5,717 nt of DNA from Candidatus Woesearchaeota archaeon (GCA_023252315.1 JAJPEB010000089.1:1-5717); one strand, 5' to 3'; counted from the stretch's first letter, positions 1-5,534 are shown. Program-made: numbers and translations. Notes: generated from the letters alone by a model not told the origin.

Positions 1-272
1 TCGATGGCCACCTCGTAGATATGGGATCTCGTCGAGATCTCCACGCTCTTGGGCAGCGTTTCTAGGATCTTCCCCGGCGGCACTTTTCCCTCGAAGCGCC
101 TGATCGCCATCCCAACTGCAGAGAGCTTTGCCTCTTTCCCGGTCTCCCTGGCGATCTGGGGGGATATCTTAGCGGCTATCGCGCTCACGTTGAGCACCCC
201 TTCGGCGAGCAGGTCCACGAGCATGGGATTCCTCGCGAGCTCATGCTCCACCGCTTGCCTTATTGTCGTCAC
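1..272 (-). CDS. ACT-type putative amino-acid-metabolism regulator (COG2150-like), C-terminus outside window
   Basis: Ninety codons are visible on the minus strand, from a GTG start to the window edge, so the C-terminal part is missing. The N-terminus (VTTIRQAVEHELARNP...) predicts a short helical module. It continues through SAIAAKISPQI and KLSAVGMAIRRF (about residues 51-60) into a beta-rich stretch, SVEISTRSHIYEVAI (about 76-90). This order resembles the archaeal family described as predicted regulators of amino acid metabolism with an ACT domain. In that family a 'TxxQAVE... N.SA.A..I.PEI... A..MALRR' helical part precedes an 'I.VRSNI.E...' strand where the ligand-binding ACT fold starts. 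The family match is from memory of the pattern, not a search. The GTG is chosen because a TATA-like box lies about 25 bp upstream, giving a leaderless transcript. No ATG or Shine-Dalgarno was seen further upstream. The gene is divergent from the DUF2000 gene. The ligand and target are unknown. Confidence 0.6.
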   Translation of the reverse strand, partial: MTTIRQAVEHELARNPMLVDLLAEGVLNVSAIAAKISPQIARETGKEAKLSAVGMAIRRFEGKVPPGKILETLPKSVEISTRSHIYEVAI

Positions 273-293
273 GCGGAAAAGATCGTGGAAGGA

Positions 294-300
294 GTTTAAG
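294..300 (-). promoter_or_regulatory. TATA box of the ACT-type gene
   Basis: On the minus strand this reads CTTAAAC inside an A/T-rich block. Its centre is about 25 bp before the GTG at 272, the spacing that puts transcription start at the start codon. It shares the roughly 100-bp divergent intergenic region (273-371) with the promoter of the DUF2000 gene. Confidence 0.5.
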
Positions 301-325
301 TAATTTGTGAAAAATCTAACAAAAA

Positions 326-337
326 GTTCAAATATTC
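326..337 (+). promoter_or_regulatory. TATA box of the DUF2000 gene
   Basis: The sequence TTCAAATATTCT lies in the most AT-rich stretch of the window. Its centre is about 39 bp before the ATG at 372. The predicted transcription start is therefore near 358, leaving a short leader. This differs from the other genes here, whose boxes sit about 25-27 bp before the start codon. Confidence 0.5.
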
Positions 338-357
338 TTTTCTTCTATGCGTGAGAT

Positions 358-364
358 GAGGAGG
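358..364 (+). promoter_or_regulatory. Shine-Dalgarno of the DUF2000 gene
   Basis: GAGGAGG ends 7 nt before the ATG at 372. A second G-rich match (GGAGGT, 364-369) sits only 2 nt from the ATG and is too close to be the working site. It is the only convincing ribosome-binding site in the window, and it supports the ATG at 372 as the start. Confidence 0.6.
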
Positions 365-371
365 GAGGTAC

Positions 372-767
372 ATGAAGATCGCTATAGTCATCGATGAAAC
401 CCTGGGTTCTGGATTGCTCGCGAACGCAGTCGCGTGCATGGCGTCGGGGCTCTTCAATGGGGAGCCACACATCCTCGGCCCAGCGATCGAAGGAGATGGC
501 TTCGCGTACATCCCGATCACGAATATCCCTTGCCTCATCCTCAAGCAGAACGGCAAGCCCTGGGCGGAGCTGCTCGAGCGCGCGCAGAAGCACAAGCTCA
601 AGTACATGCTCTTTACGAAAGAGGGGCAGTCCACGACGGACTATGCGCAGTACGCGAGTAGGGTCGCGGGCAAGCAGCTTAGCGACGTCACGGTGATCGG
701 CATCGGCGTGCTCGGAGAGGACCGGATAGTAGGCAAGTTCGCGGGAGACCTCGCCCTCTTGCGCTAA
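372..767 (+). CDS. DUF2000 family protein (PTH2-like fold)
   Basis: The 131-aa protein carries the recognisable DUF2000 pattern. A strand, MKIAIVIDE, leads into GLLANAVACMASGL (residues 14-27). A 'GP.IE..DG' segment (36-43) follows, then a strand with IPITNIPCLIL, and AQ/QSTTDYAQYASRV (about 86-98). The C-terminal strand VTVIGIGVLGEDRIVGKFAGDLALLR ends in the LLR typical of the family. DUF2000 proteins are small cytosolic proteins related in fold to peptidyl-tRNA hydrolase II. Their biochemical activity is not established, so no enzyme function is assigned. The length is normal for the family and the gene looks intact. It is preceded by its own TATA box and Shine-Dalgarno and is transcribed alone, since the next gene has a separate promoter. 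The region is less GC-rich than the genes to its right. Confidence 0.82.
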   Translation: MKIAIVIDETLGSGLLANAVACMASGLFNGEPHILGPAIEGDGFAYIPITNIPCLILKQNGKPWAELLERAQKHKLKYMLFTKEGQSTTDYAQYASRVAGKQLSDVTVIGIGVLGEDRIVGKFAGDLALLR

Positions 768-796
768 CCGCCGCGTTGCTTTTGTGATCCTCGTCG

Positions 797-812
797 ATTA
801 ACTATAGTTAAT
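797..812. promoter_or_regulatory. Perfect 16-bp palindrome, candidate operator of the ZIP gene
   Basis: ATTAACTATAGTTAAT reads the same on both strands over all 16 bases. It ends within or directly against the TATA tract (812-825), covering the position where the TFB recognition element would lie. A dimeric regulator bound here would be expected to hinder TBP/TFB assembly. For a metal transporter gene a metal-sensing repressor is the natural guess (DtxR/MDR-like, ArsR-like or Fur-like), but no regulator gene is in the window. Seen: the palindrome and its position. Inferred: the regulatory role. Confidence 0.55.
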
Positions 813-825
813 TTTATATAATATT
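812..825 (+). promoter_or_regulatory. TATA box of the ZIP gene
   Basis: TTTTATATAATATT is the strongest TATA element in the window. Its core is centred near 818, about 25 bp before the ATG at 843, so the transcript should be leaderless. The flanking palindrome at 797-812 abuts its upstream end. Confidence 0.72.
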
Positions 826-842
826 CCGCCGCCTCGCCCTGC

Positions 843-1655
843 ATGACGCTCGCAGGCCTCTCTTTGCTCGGGGCCGTCGCAGGCATCACCATCTTCCTGG
901 GGCTTCCTCTCGCACGGGCGCGAGGCGTCTCCCCGAAAGCCAAGGGGATGCTCAACGCGGCCGCGGCGGGGATCCTGCTCTTCCTCCTCGTCGACGTCAT
1001 GGGCGACGCGTTCGAGACGACCTCGGACGCGGTCCTCGGCGCGCTCTCCGGGCAGGGGTCGCCGCAGGCGGCGTCGCTGTGCGCGCTCCTGCTCGTGTGC
1101 GGCGTGGCCCTGGGCCTGCTCGGGCTCGTGTGGTTCGAGGGGAGGTACATCCGCGGCGAGCTCAAGGACGACGACGAGCCCGTGAAGGGCCTCTCCGCGC
1201 GCAAGGCGAGGCGCGTCGCCACGATGATCGCGATCGGCATCGGCCTGCACAACTTCTCCGAGGGGCTCGCGATAGGCCAGAGCTACGCGAGCGGCGCCAT
1301 GTCCCTCGCGCTGCTGCTCGTCATAGGGTTCGGCCTGCACAACGCGACCGAGGGGTTCGGGATCGCAGCGCCGCTCTCGGGCTCGAGGCCCACCTGGAGG
1401 TTCCTCGCGCTCATGGGCCTCATCGGCGGCGGGCCAACGTTCCTCGGCACGATCGTCGGGAGCTTCTGGGTCTCTCCGGCGCTGGGCGTCTTCTTCCTCG
1501 CGCTCGCGGCGGGCGCGATCATCTACGTCATCAAGGAGCTGCTCTACCATGGACGCATGCACGGGGAAGGGGTGGGCGCGATGGGATCGCTCCTCTTGGG
1601 GTTCTTCCTGGCATTCGGCACGGACCTCGTCATCAAGCTCGCGTCGGGTGGATGA
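843..1655 (+). CDS. ZIP-family divalent metal transporter
   Basis: The 270-aa integral membrane protein is of ZIP type, mediating uptake of Zn2+, Fe2+ or related ions into the cytoplasm. Two consecutive membrane segments carry the family's metal-site signature: GLHNFSEGLAIG (H136, N137, E140, G141) in TM4 and GLHNATEGFGIAAP (H166, N167, E170, G171) in TM5. Other predicted TM segments lie at about 3-22, 36-54, 77-97, 187-208, 212-230 and 246-266, giving the usual eight. TM2 carries an acidic D51, and TM7 has an E232 in YVIKELL. The cytoplasmic TM3-TM4 loop (about 101-125) is short and rich in charge (KDDDEP, then SARKARR). It lacks the His-rich stretch seen in many ZIPs. The gene resembles the GufA/ZupT branch. 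The ATG at 843 fits a leaderless transcript. The gene may be metal-controlled through the adjacent palindrome. Substrate choice cannot be read from the sequence. Confidence 0.88.
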   Translation: MTLAGLSLLGAVAGITIFLGLPLARARGVSPKAKGMLNAAAAGILLFLLVDVMGDAFETTSDAVLGALSGQGSPQAASLCALLLVCGVALGLLGLVWFEGRYIRGELKDDDEPVKGLSARKARRVATMIAIGIGLHNFSEGLAIGQSYASGAMSLALLLVIGFGLHNATEGFGIAAPLSGSRPTWRFLALMGLIGGGPTFLGTIVGSFWVSPALGVFFLALAAGAIIYVIKELLYHGRMHGEGVGAMGSLLLGFFLAFGTDLVIKLASGG

Positions 1656-1679
1656 GGCCGCCGCCCCGCTCCACAAGCG

Positions 1680-1687
1680 TTTTAAAC
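1680..1687 (+). promoter_or_regulatory. TATA box of the dus gene
   Basis: TTTTAAAC is centred about 25-26 bp before the ATG at 1709. It sits in an otherwise GC-rich 53-bp gap after the ZIP stop, so dus has its own promoter rather than depending on ZIP read-through. Confidence 0.65.
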
Positions 1688-1708
1688 GCCTCCCCGCCGC
1701 ACGGGCGG

Positions 1709-2659
1709 ATGGATCCTCTCGCCCTCGGCACCCTCTCCCTCCAGTCCAAGTATATCCTCTCGCCCATGGAGGAGGTCTCCGACGTGGGCTTCCGCAGGCT
1801 CTGCTACGCGCAGGGCGCGGGCCTCACGTGGACGGAGATGATCCGGGCGTCTGGCATCGTGAGGAAGAACAAGGCGACGCTCGACCTCATCGACACGCAC
1901 GACCCGGACACGCTCACCGGCATCCAGCTCTTCGCGGTGAACGAGCGCGAGCTCGCGGTCGCCCTCTACCGGCTCGAGCAGCTCGCCCATTCCTCGCACA
2001 GGCACTTCATGAACATCCGCGCGATCGACCTCAACTTCGGCTGCCCGAGCCCGGACGTCATCCGCATCGGCGCGGGGCCCGCGCTGCTCAAGCGCACGAG
2101 CAAGATGGAGGCGATGTTCGACAAGCTCGCGCACTGGCGCAAGACGACGAAGCTCCCCATCGGCGCGATCGGGGCGAAGATCCGCCTCGGCCTCAACCAG
2201 CAGGAGCAGGACCACAAGGTCTACCTGCGCCTCGTCGAGCCCGCGAGCCGCCACCTCGACTACCTCGCCGTGCACGCGCGCCACGCGAAGCAGCGCAGCC
2301 GCGACCCCGTGTCGTGGGGCGCGATCGGCGAGATCAAGGCCATCGCCCGCATCCCGGTCATCGGCAACGGCGACGTCGCGGGCGAGGACGACGCGCAGCG
2401 CATGCTCGCGCAGACGGGCTGCGAGGGCGTCATGCTCGCGCGCGCGGCGATACGCAGCCCCTGGGTGTTCCGCGAGCTCACGGGCACGGGTCCAGCGCTC
2501 GCGACGCCCGACGAGATCGACGCCGCCGAGCGCGAGTACCTCGCGATCGCGCAGAGGTTCTCGACGAAGCCCAAGTACGTCGCGTTCCACCGCGAGAATT
2601 TCGCGCGCATGCGCGGCGCGGGCGCCCCCGTGGTGCCGAGGAACAGCAACCTGGCGTAG
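1709..2659 (+). CDS. dus: tRNA-dihydrouridine synthase (Dus family)
   Basis: The 316-aa FMN/NADPH-dependent enzyme reduces uridine to dihydrouridine in tRNA. It is a TIM-barrel flavoprotein with a small helical C-terminal domain. Visible marks are the first-strand LSPMEEVSDVGFRRLC (about 17-32), LNFGCPSP with the catalytic proton-donor Cys112, KIRLG (K157, FMN/substrate contact), the YLAVHARHAKQ segment (H189, R191), IPVIGNGDV (N220, phosphate-binding loop), and GCEGVMLARAAIRSPWVFRE (238-256), which closes the FMN site. The frame stays open far upstream (to about 1079), but that part overlaps the ZIP gene. The ATG at 1709 is chosen because the Dus fold begins just after it and a TATA box lies 25-26 bp upstream. 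The C-terminal part after residue 256 is about 60 residues and ends VVPRNSNLA. This may be somewhat short for a Dus RNA-binding domain. The modified tRNA position is unknown. Confidence 0.9.
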   Translation: MDPLALGTLSLQSKYILSPMEEVSDVGFRRLCYAQGAGLTWTEMIRASGIVRKNKATLDLIDTHDPDTLTGIQLFAVNERELAVALYRLEQLAHSSHRHFMNIRAIDLNFGCPSPDVIRIGAGPALLKRTSKMEAMFDKLAHWRKTTKLPIGAIGAKIRLGLNQQEQDHKVYLRLVEPASRHLDYLAVHARHAKQRSRDPVSWGAIGEIKAIARIPVIGNGDVAGEDDAQRMLAQTGCEGVMLARAAIRSPWVFRELTGTGPALATPDEIDAAEREYLAIAQRFSTKPKYVAFHRENFARMRGAGAPVVPRNSNLA

Positions 2660-2683
2660 CGGGCGCCTCGCCAAGCCATAGCA

Positions 2684-2689
2684 TTATAA
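2684..2689 (+). promoter_or_regulatory. TATA box of the 125-aa protein gene
   Basis: TTATAA is centred about 25-26 bp before the ATG at 2712. It lies in the 52-bp gap after dus and again predicts a leaderless transcript. Confidence 0.62.
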
Positions 2690-2711
2690 GCTTGCCGTCG
2701 AGCCCATTGGC

Positions 2712-3089
2712 ATGAGAGTCCCTGTCCGCATCACGCACGCGAAGGCGAAGCCTGTCGAGGAGACGCGGGAGGACCTCCTCGCGCAGGAGCTCTCCGCCCA
2801 CTACAAGGTCGCGCGCGCGAAGAGGTTCTCCTATCGCGACGACGCGGGGCAGGCGAAGGACTTCGTCGCGCAGATCGCGCTGCCCGAGCATGCGATGATC
2901 GTCGAGATCCGAGGCAAGCAGGACACGCGCGGCATCATGGACGAGATCCTGCGCGAGAAGGTCACGCGCGCGCAGGGCTGGGGAGTGTGCCTGCTCTCGG
3001 ACACGGACGTGCGCGGCGACATGGAGAGCGCGCTCTACCGGGTGCGCATCGCGATCGAGCGCGCGGGTCCCGTGAAGTCGCGGAAATAA
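2712..3089 (+). CDS. Hypothetical protein, possible degenerate PD-(D/E)xK (DUF559/Vsr-like) fold
   Basis: I do not recognise this 125-aa protein with certainty. Its middle resembles the pattern of DUF559/Vsr-like nucleases ('vDF..pe..l.vEvdG.qH... D..R...L...Gw.Vl...n.eV'). Here it reads KDFVAQIALPEHAMIVEIRGKQD (residues 49-71), then MDEILREKVTRAQGWGVCLLSDTDV (76-100). D50 and E65 fall where that fold keeps its acidic residues. The third position after E65 is R67 rather than Lys or Asp, so the site is incomplete or altered; K69 is close by. The N-terminal third (LLAQELSAHYKVARAKRFSYRDD) could be the lead-in helix and strand. The protein looks soluble, with no signal peptide or membrane segment. 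The C-terminus is basic (GPVKSRK). It has its own TATA box and faces the J-domain gene across a convergent region. The open reading frame is well supported by promoter and codon usage; the fold is only an inference. Confidence 0.8.
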   Translation: MRVPVRITHAKAKPVEETREDLLAQELSAHYKVARAKRFSYRDDAGQAKDFVAQIALPEHAMIVEIRGKQDTRGIMDEILREKVTRAQGWGVCLLSDTDVRGDMESALYRVRIAIERAGPVKSRK

Positions 3090-3132
3090 GCGAGTAAGTT
3101 GAGTACGTTCTCGTTGTGCGGTGTGTGCTGCG

Positions 3133-3147
3133 GAGCATCTGCTGCTC
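3133..3147. repeat. Small hairpin (5-bp stem)
   Basis: GAGCA and TGCTC are separated by TCTGC. This is a modest stem in the convergent intergenic region, 21 bp before the larger hairpin cluster. Alone it could arise by chance; it is listed because the whole interval 3090-3320 is dense in inverted repeats and has no gene. Confidence 0.3.
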
Positions 3148-3168
3148 GTCCCTCGCAGGTTCTACGTC

Positions 3169-3240
3169 GAAGGCCCTGCATGTGACGGAAACTAGTTTCC
3201 GGCACGCCGGGAACTGCGTTCCCGAGCGAATCGGGCCTTC
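3169..3240. repeat. Nested hairpin cluster (REP-like element or structured RNA candidate)
   Basis: An 8-bp inverted repeat, GAAGGCCC (3169-3176) with GGGCCTTC (3233-3240), encloses two tandem hairpins, giving a three-way-junction shape of 72 nt. Hairpin one is 3186-3201 (CGGAAACTAGTTTCCG, fully palindromic). Hairpin two is 3208-3224 (CGGGAACTGCGTTCCCG, 7-bp stem with loop TGC). The two stems match at six of seven pairs; the seventh differs as A-T versus G-C, a compensated change. The cluster lies between the convergent 125-aa gene and J-domain gene. It could act as a bidirectional terminator or mRNA 3'-end structure, a REP-type repeated palindrome, or a small RNA. No oligo-T tract follows it and no TATA box is convincing nearby. 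Seen: the pairings. Inferred: any function. Confidence 0.6.
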
Positions 3241-3320
3241 TCCTGTCGGACTCCAAGGCAGCGCAGCGTGAGAAATATGTTGTGTCTGGGATGAATGGTG
3301 TTGTACGGTGAGTGGCTGAG

Positions 3321-3626
3321 TCACTTGCCGCAGCACTGCTTGTACTTGCGCTCGCTCCCGCAGTAGCACTCCTGGTTCTTCCCGAGCGTCCCGCTCTCGA
3401 GGCCGCGCACCTTCGCCATGAACTCCTCGTCGGTCACGGTCTTGTACGCGTCGATGTAGATCTTCGACGCCTCCTCGTACGCGCCGCGCTCGTGCGCCTC
3501 CCTCGTGTCGGGGTGGTGGCGCATGATGATCTTCTTGAACGCCCTCTTGATCTCCTCGACCGGCGTCTCGGGCGTCGCGCCGAGGATCTCGTAGCATTCC
3601 GCGATGTAGCGTTTCGTCTTGCGCAT
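3321..3626 (-). CDS. Minimal J-domain protein with C-terminal SEC-C zinc motif
   Basis: This 101-aa protein joins two recognisable modules. Residues about 11-72 are a J-domain: CYEILGATPETPVEEIKRAFKKIIMRHHPDT has the HPD loop (H38-P39-D40) that stimulates Hsp70/DnaK ATPase, followed by the third helix YEEASKIYIDAYKTVTDEEF. Residues about 83-101 (KNQECYCGSERKYKQCCGK) are a SEC-C motif, CxC...CC, which binds zinc in SecA tails and many stand-alone proteins. There is no Gly/Phe region, no CxxCxGxG zinc finger and no DnaJ C-terminal domain, so it is not a canonical DnaJ. It is probably a specialised cytosolic Hsp70 co-chaperone whose SEC-C tail chooses the partner. The in-frame ATG at 3644 would add MPFASP but lies only about 10 bp from the TATA box. 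The ATG at 3626 is therefore preferred. Confidence 0.85.
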   Translation of the reverse strand: MRKTKRYIAECYEILGATPETPVEEIKRAFKKIIMRHHPDTREAHERGAYEEASKIYIDAYKTVTDEEFMAKVRGLESGTLGKNQECYCGSERKYKQCCGK

Positions 3627-3649
3627 CGGGCTCGCGAACGGCATTCCCC

Positions 3650-3657
3650 TTTTAAAT
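3650..3657 (-). promoter_or_regulatory. TATA box of the J-domain/SEC-C gene
   Basis: On the minus strand this reads ATTTAAAA, centred about 27 bp before the ATG at 3626. It lies in the 63-bp gap after the ATPase stop, so the J-domain gene has its own promoter although the ATPase is upstream on the same strand. Confidence 0.65.
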
Positions 3658-3689
3658 CCACCTCAGGATCGGGGACGCGGGGCGCGCGC

Positions 3690-5480
3690 TCATCCCCTCG
3701 CGCGCAGCGCGTTGAGGATCGCCGCGACGTCGATCGCCTCCTGGATTCCCGCCCCCACGATCGCCGGCACGAGCCCGAAGGCCGCGAGGAGCATGCCCAC
3801 GACGCTGAGCCCGATGCCGATGAAGATGCTCTCCCTCGCGATGCGGATCGTGCGCCTCGAGATCGCGATCGCGTCGGAGACGGACGCGAAATCGCCGCCG
3901 AGGAAGACGATGTCCGCGGCCTCGGACGCGGCGGTGTGCTCCTCGTGGCTGAAGACCATGCCGACGTCCGCGAGCGCGAGCGCGGGCGCGTCGTTGATGC
4001 CGTCCCCCACCATCGCGATCGTCTTGCCTCTCGCCTTGAGCGCCGTGATGCCCTTTTGCTTGTCCTGGGGCGTGCACTCCGCCCTGATCGCGATGCCGCC
4101 GCCGAGCGCCCGCGCGACCTCTTGCGCCGCAGCCTCCTTGTCGCCCGTGAAGATGGAGATGTCGAGGCCGCCCCTGCGCAGCCTTTCGACGACTCGCGGC
4201 GTGTCCTCCTTGATGGCGTCCGTGAACGAGATGTCCGCGATCGCGCGCTTGCCTGCGCTCAGGCGCATCCCCATCCCCTCGCCTTCCCCCTTCGCGAGCG
4301 TGTATCGCGTCCCGTCGACGACGCCGCTGATGCCCTTGCCGACGGTCTCCTCGATGCCCGTCGCGCGCAGCCGGGGAGCATCCGCCTCGCGCGCCGCAGC
4401 GACGATGGCCTTCGCGAGCGGGTGGAGGGAGTTGCGCTCGATCGCCTCCGCGATGGCGAGCGCCCGGGCATCGGGGAATCCCTCCTCCTTCACGGAGATG
4501 GCGCTCACGGATGGCTTGCCGAGCGTGATCGTGCCTGTCTTGTCGAGCACCATCGCGTCCACGCGGGCGAGCGTCTCGATCGAGGCGAGCCTCTTCACGA
4601 TGATGCGCTTTCTCGCGGCCGCGTTCATGCCGCCGAGCAGCGCGATCGGTGTCGCGAGGATGAGCGGGCAGGGCGTCGCGATGACGAGCACCGCGAGCAC
4701 GCGGGAGGGATCGTGCGAGACGGCGTACGCCGCCCCGGCGATCGCGACCGTGATCAGCGTGAAGACGGTGCTGTACTTGTTCGCGATGCGCACGATCGGG
4801 GGACGCTCGTCCTGCGCCGCGCGCACCATGTCGATGATCTTGCGGTAGGTCGACTCCGCGTCCGCGCGCGTCACGCGCACCACGATCGCGTCCCCTGCGT
4901 TGACCGTGCCCGAGCGCACGCTGTCTCCCCTTCCCTTCTCCATCGCGTAGGGCTCGCCCGTGAGCGAGGACTCGTCCGTGCGCGCGATGTCGGACTCGAG
5001 CGTGCCATCGAGCGGTATCACCTCGCCCTTGCGCACGAGGATCGCGCTCCCGGCCGCCACAGTCTCGATGGGGACCTGGCGCGACGCGCTGCCGTCCTCG
5101 AAGAGCCACACGCTGTTCGGGATGCGGTCCGCGAGCGCGGTGAGCGAGCTGCGCGCCTGCGTCATCGCGTACTTCTCGAGCGTGTTGCCGCCAGCGAGCA
5201 TGAGCACGATCACGCCCGCGACGAGGTACTCGTGCGTCGCGACGCCGAGCGTGATCGCGAGGAGCGCGATGTAGTCGAGCGCGAAATCGCCGCGGCGAAG
5301 CGAAGCGAACGTGTCGCTCACGAGCTCGAAGCTGCCGGCCGCGATGCCCGTGAGCATGGCGATATCCGCCCAGGAATCGAGACGCAGGGCGTAGCGGAGG
5401 AAGGCGTACGCCGCGATCGCGAGGAGCACGTATGCGGGGATGGCGAAGAGGAGAAGTCTCGATTCGGCGCCGTCATCCAC
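3690..5480 (-). CDS. P1B-type heavy-metal transporting ATPase with TPC motif
   Basis: The 596-aa membrane pump moves a transition metal across the cytoplasmic membrane using ATP, most likely outward. P-type marks are all present: actuator SLTGEP (TGE at 174-176), phosphorylation site DKTGT (D313), P1B-specific HP (H353-P354) in the nucleotide domain, TGDK (445-448), and GDGINDAP (492-499). Membrane segments lie at about 9-30, 38-57, 66-81, 85-98, 236-254, 260-285, 552-571 and 573-590; the GGNTLEKYA segment follows the fourth. The metal motif in M4 is TPCPL (269-273) instead of the usual CPC or SPC. The last helix has GIQEAIDVAAILNALR with E581 and D584. There is no N-terminal HMA domain or His/Cys-rich tail, as is common in TPC-type pumps; the metal cannot be named. 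The GTG start at 5480 fits a TATA box 27 bp upstream. It is divergent from the right-edge gene. Confidence 0.92.
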   Translation of the reverse strand: MDDGAESRLLLFAIPAYVLLAIAAYAFLRYALRLDSWADIAMLTGIAAGSFELVSDTFASLRRGDFALDYIALLAITLGVATHEYLVAGVIVLMLAGGNTLEKYAMTQARSSLTALADRIPNSVWLFEDGSASRQVPIETVAAGSAILVRKGEVIPLDGTLESDIARTDESSLTGEPYAMEKGRGDSVRSGTVNAGDAIVVRVTRADAESTYRKIIDMVRAAQDERPPIVRIANKYSTVFTLITVAIAGAAYAVSHDPSRVLAVLVIATPCPLILATPIALLGGMNAAARKRIIVKRLASIETLARVDAMVLDKTGTITLGKPSVSAISVKEEGFPDARALAIAEAIERNSLHPLAKAIVAAAREADAPRLRATGIEETVGKGISGVVDGTRYTLAKGEGEGMGMRLSAGKRAIADISFTDAIKEDTPRVVERLRRGGLDISIFTGDKEAAAQEVARALGGGIAIRAECTPQDKQKGITALKARGKTIAMVGDGINDAPALALADVGMVFSHEEHTAASEAADIVFLGGDFASVSDAIAISRRTIRIARESIFIGIGLSVVGMLLAAFGLVPAIVGAGIQEAIDVAAILNALRARG

Positions 5481-5502
5481 ATCGTGGGCAGTGCGGCGCG
5501 GC

Positions 5503-5510
5503 TATTTAAA
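5503..5510 (-). promoter_or_regulatory. TATA box of the P1B-ATPase gene
   Basis: On the minus strand this reads TTTAAATA, centred about 26-27 bp before the GTG at 5480, giving a leaderless transcript. It is the only strong A/T block in a GC-rich neighbourhood. Confidence 0.7.
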
Positions 5511-5514
5511 GATT

Positions 5515-5534
5515 GGGCGCTGCGATGGGCGCCC
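5515..5534. promoter_or_regulatory. GC-rich inverted repeat next to the ATPase TATA box
   Basis: GGGCGC (5515-5520) pairs with GCGCCC (5529-5534) across 8 nt. GGGCGC also recurs directly 12 bp on, at 5527. The repeat starts 4 bp upstream of the ATPase TATA box, on the side where the TFB element lies, and is between the two divergent promoters. It may be an operator, but in GC-rich DNA such a match could be chance. Confidence 0.3.

Noticed and set aside
49..303. 84-aa plus-strand frame at the left edge
   Set aside because: It is Ser-rich and without motif. The opposite strand gives a protein with a family-like pattern, a TATA box at the right distance and coherent codon use.
798..1676. 292-aa minus-strand frame opposite the ZIP gene
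   Set aside because: It is dominated by Arg, Glu and Ala, has no motif, and the plus strand carries the HNxxEG transporter signatures.
1079..1708. Long upstream extension of the dus frame, giving a 526-aa protein
   Set aside because: The extension overlaps the well-supported ZIP gene in another frame, is Arg/Ala/Gly-rich with no domain, and lies before the TATA box at 1680-1687. It is a GC-rich shadow frame.
1682..2674. 330-aa minus-strand frame opposite dus
   Set aside because: It is an Arg/Ala/Leu/Val-rich shadow of dus with no recognisable domain or promoter.
3169..3240. tRNA-like cloverleaf
   Set aside because: The 72-nt length, the closing stem and a GCGAATC near the 3' side suggest a tRNA. 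However, position 8 is C, the stem just before the acceptor strand does not pair as a T-arm, there is no TTC loop, and no anticodon arm fits.
3035..3256. 73-aa minus-strand frame across the hairpin cluster
   Set aside because: It overlaps the end of the 125-aa gene, has no TATA box or ribosome-binding site, and its sequence is Arg/Pro-rich with no motif. It is better explained by the inverted repeats it crosses.
3285..3325. C/D-box guide RNA
   Set aside because: There is a GATGA and a CTGA about 25 nt apart, but the C box does not match RUGAUGA and no D'/C' pair is present.
3619..4848. 409-aa open frame antisense to the P-type ATPase
   Set aside because: It is Ser/Ala-rich and low in complexity, and lies opposite a gene with all P-type motifs. 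Long antisense open frames are expected in DNA this GC-rich.
3652..5109. 485-aa minus-strand frame inside the ATPase gene
   Set aside because: It is the ATPase read in a shifted frame, Arg/Gly-rich without domains, and overlaps the true gene.
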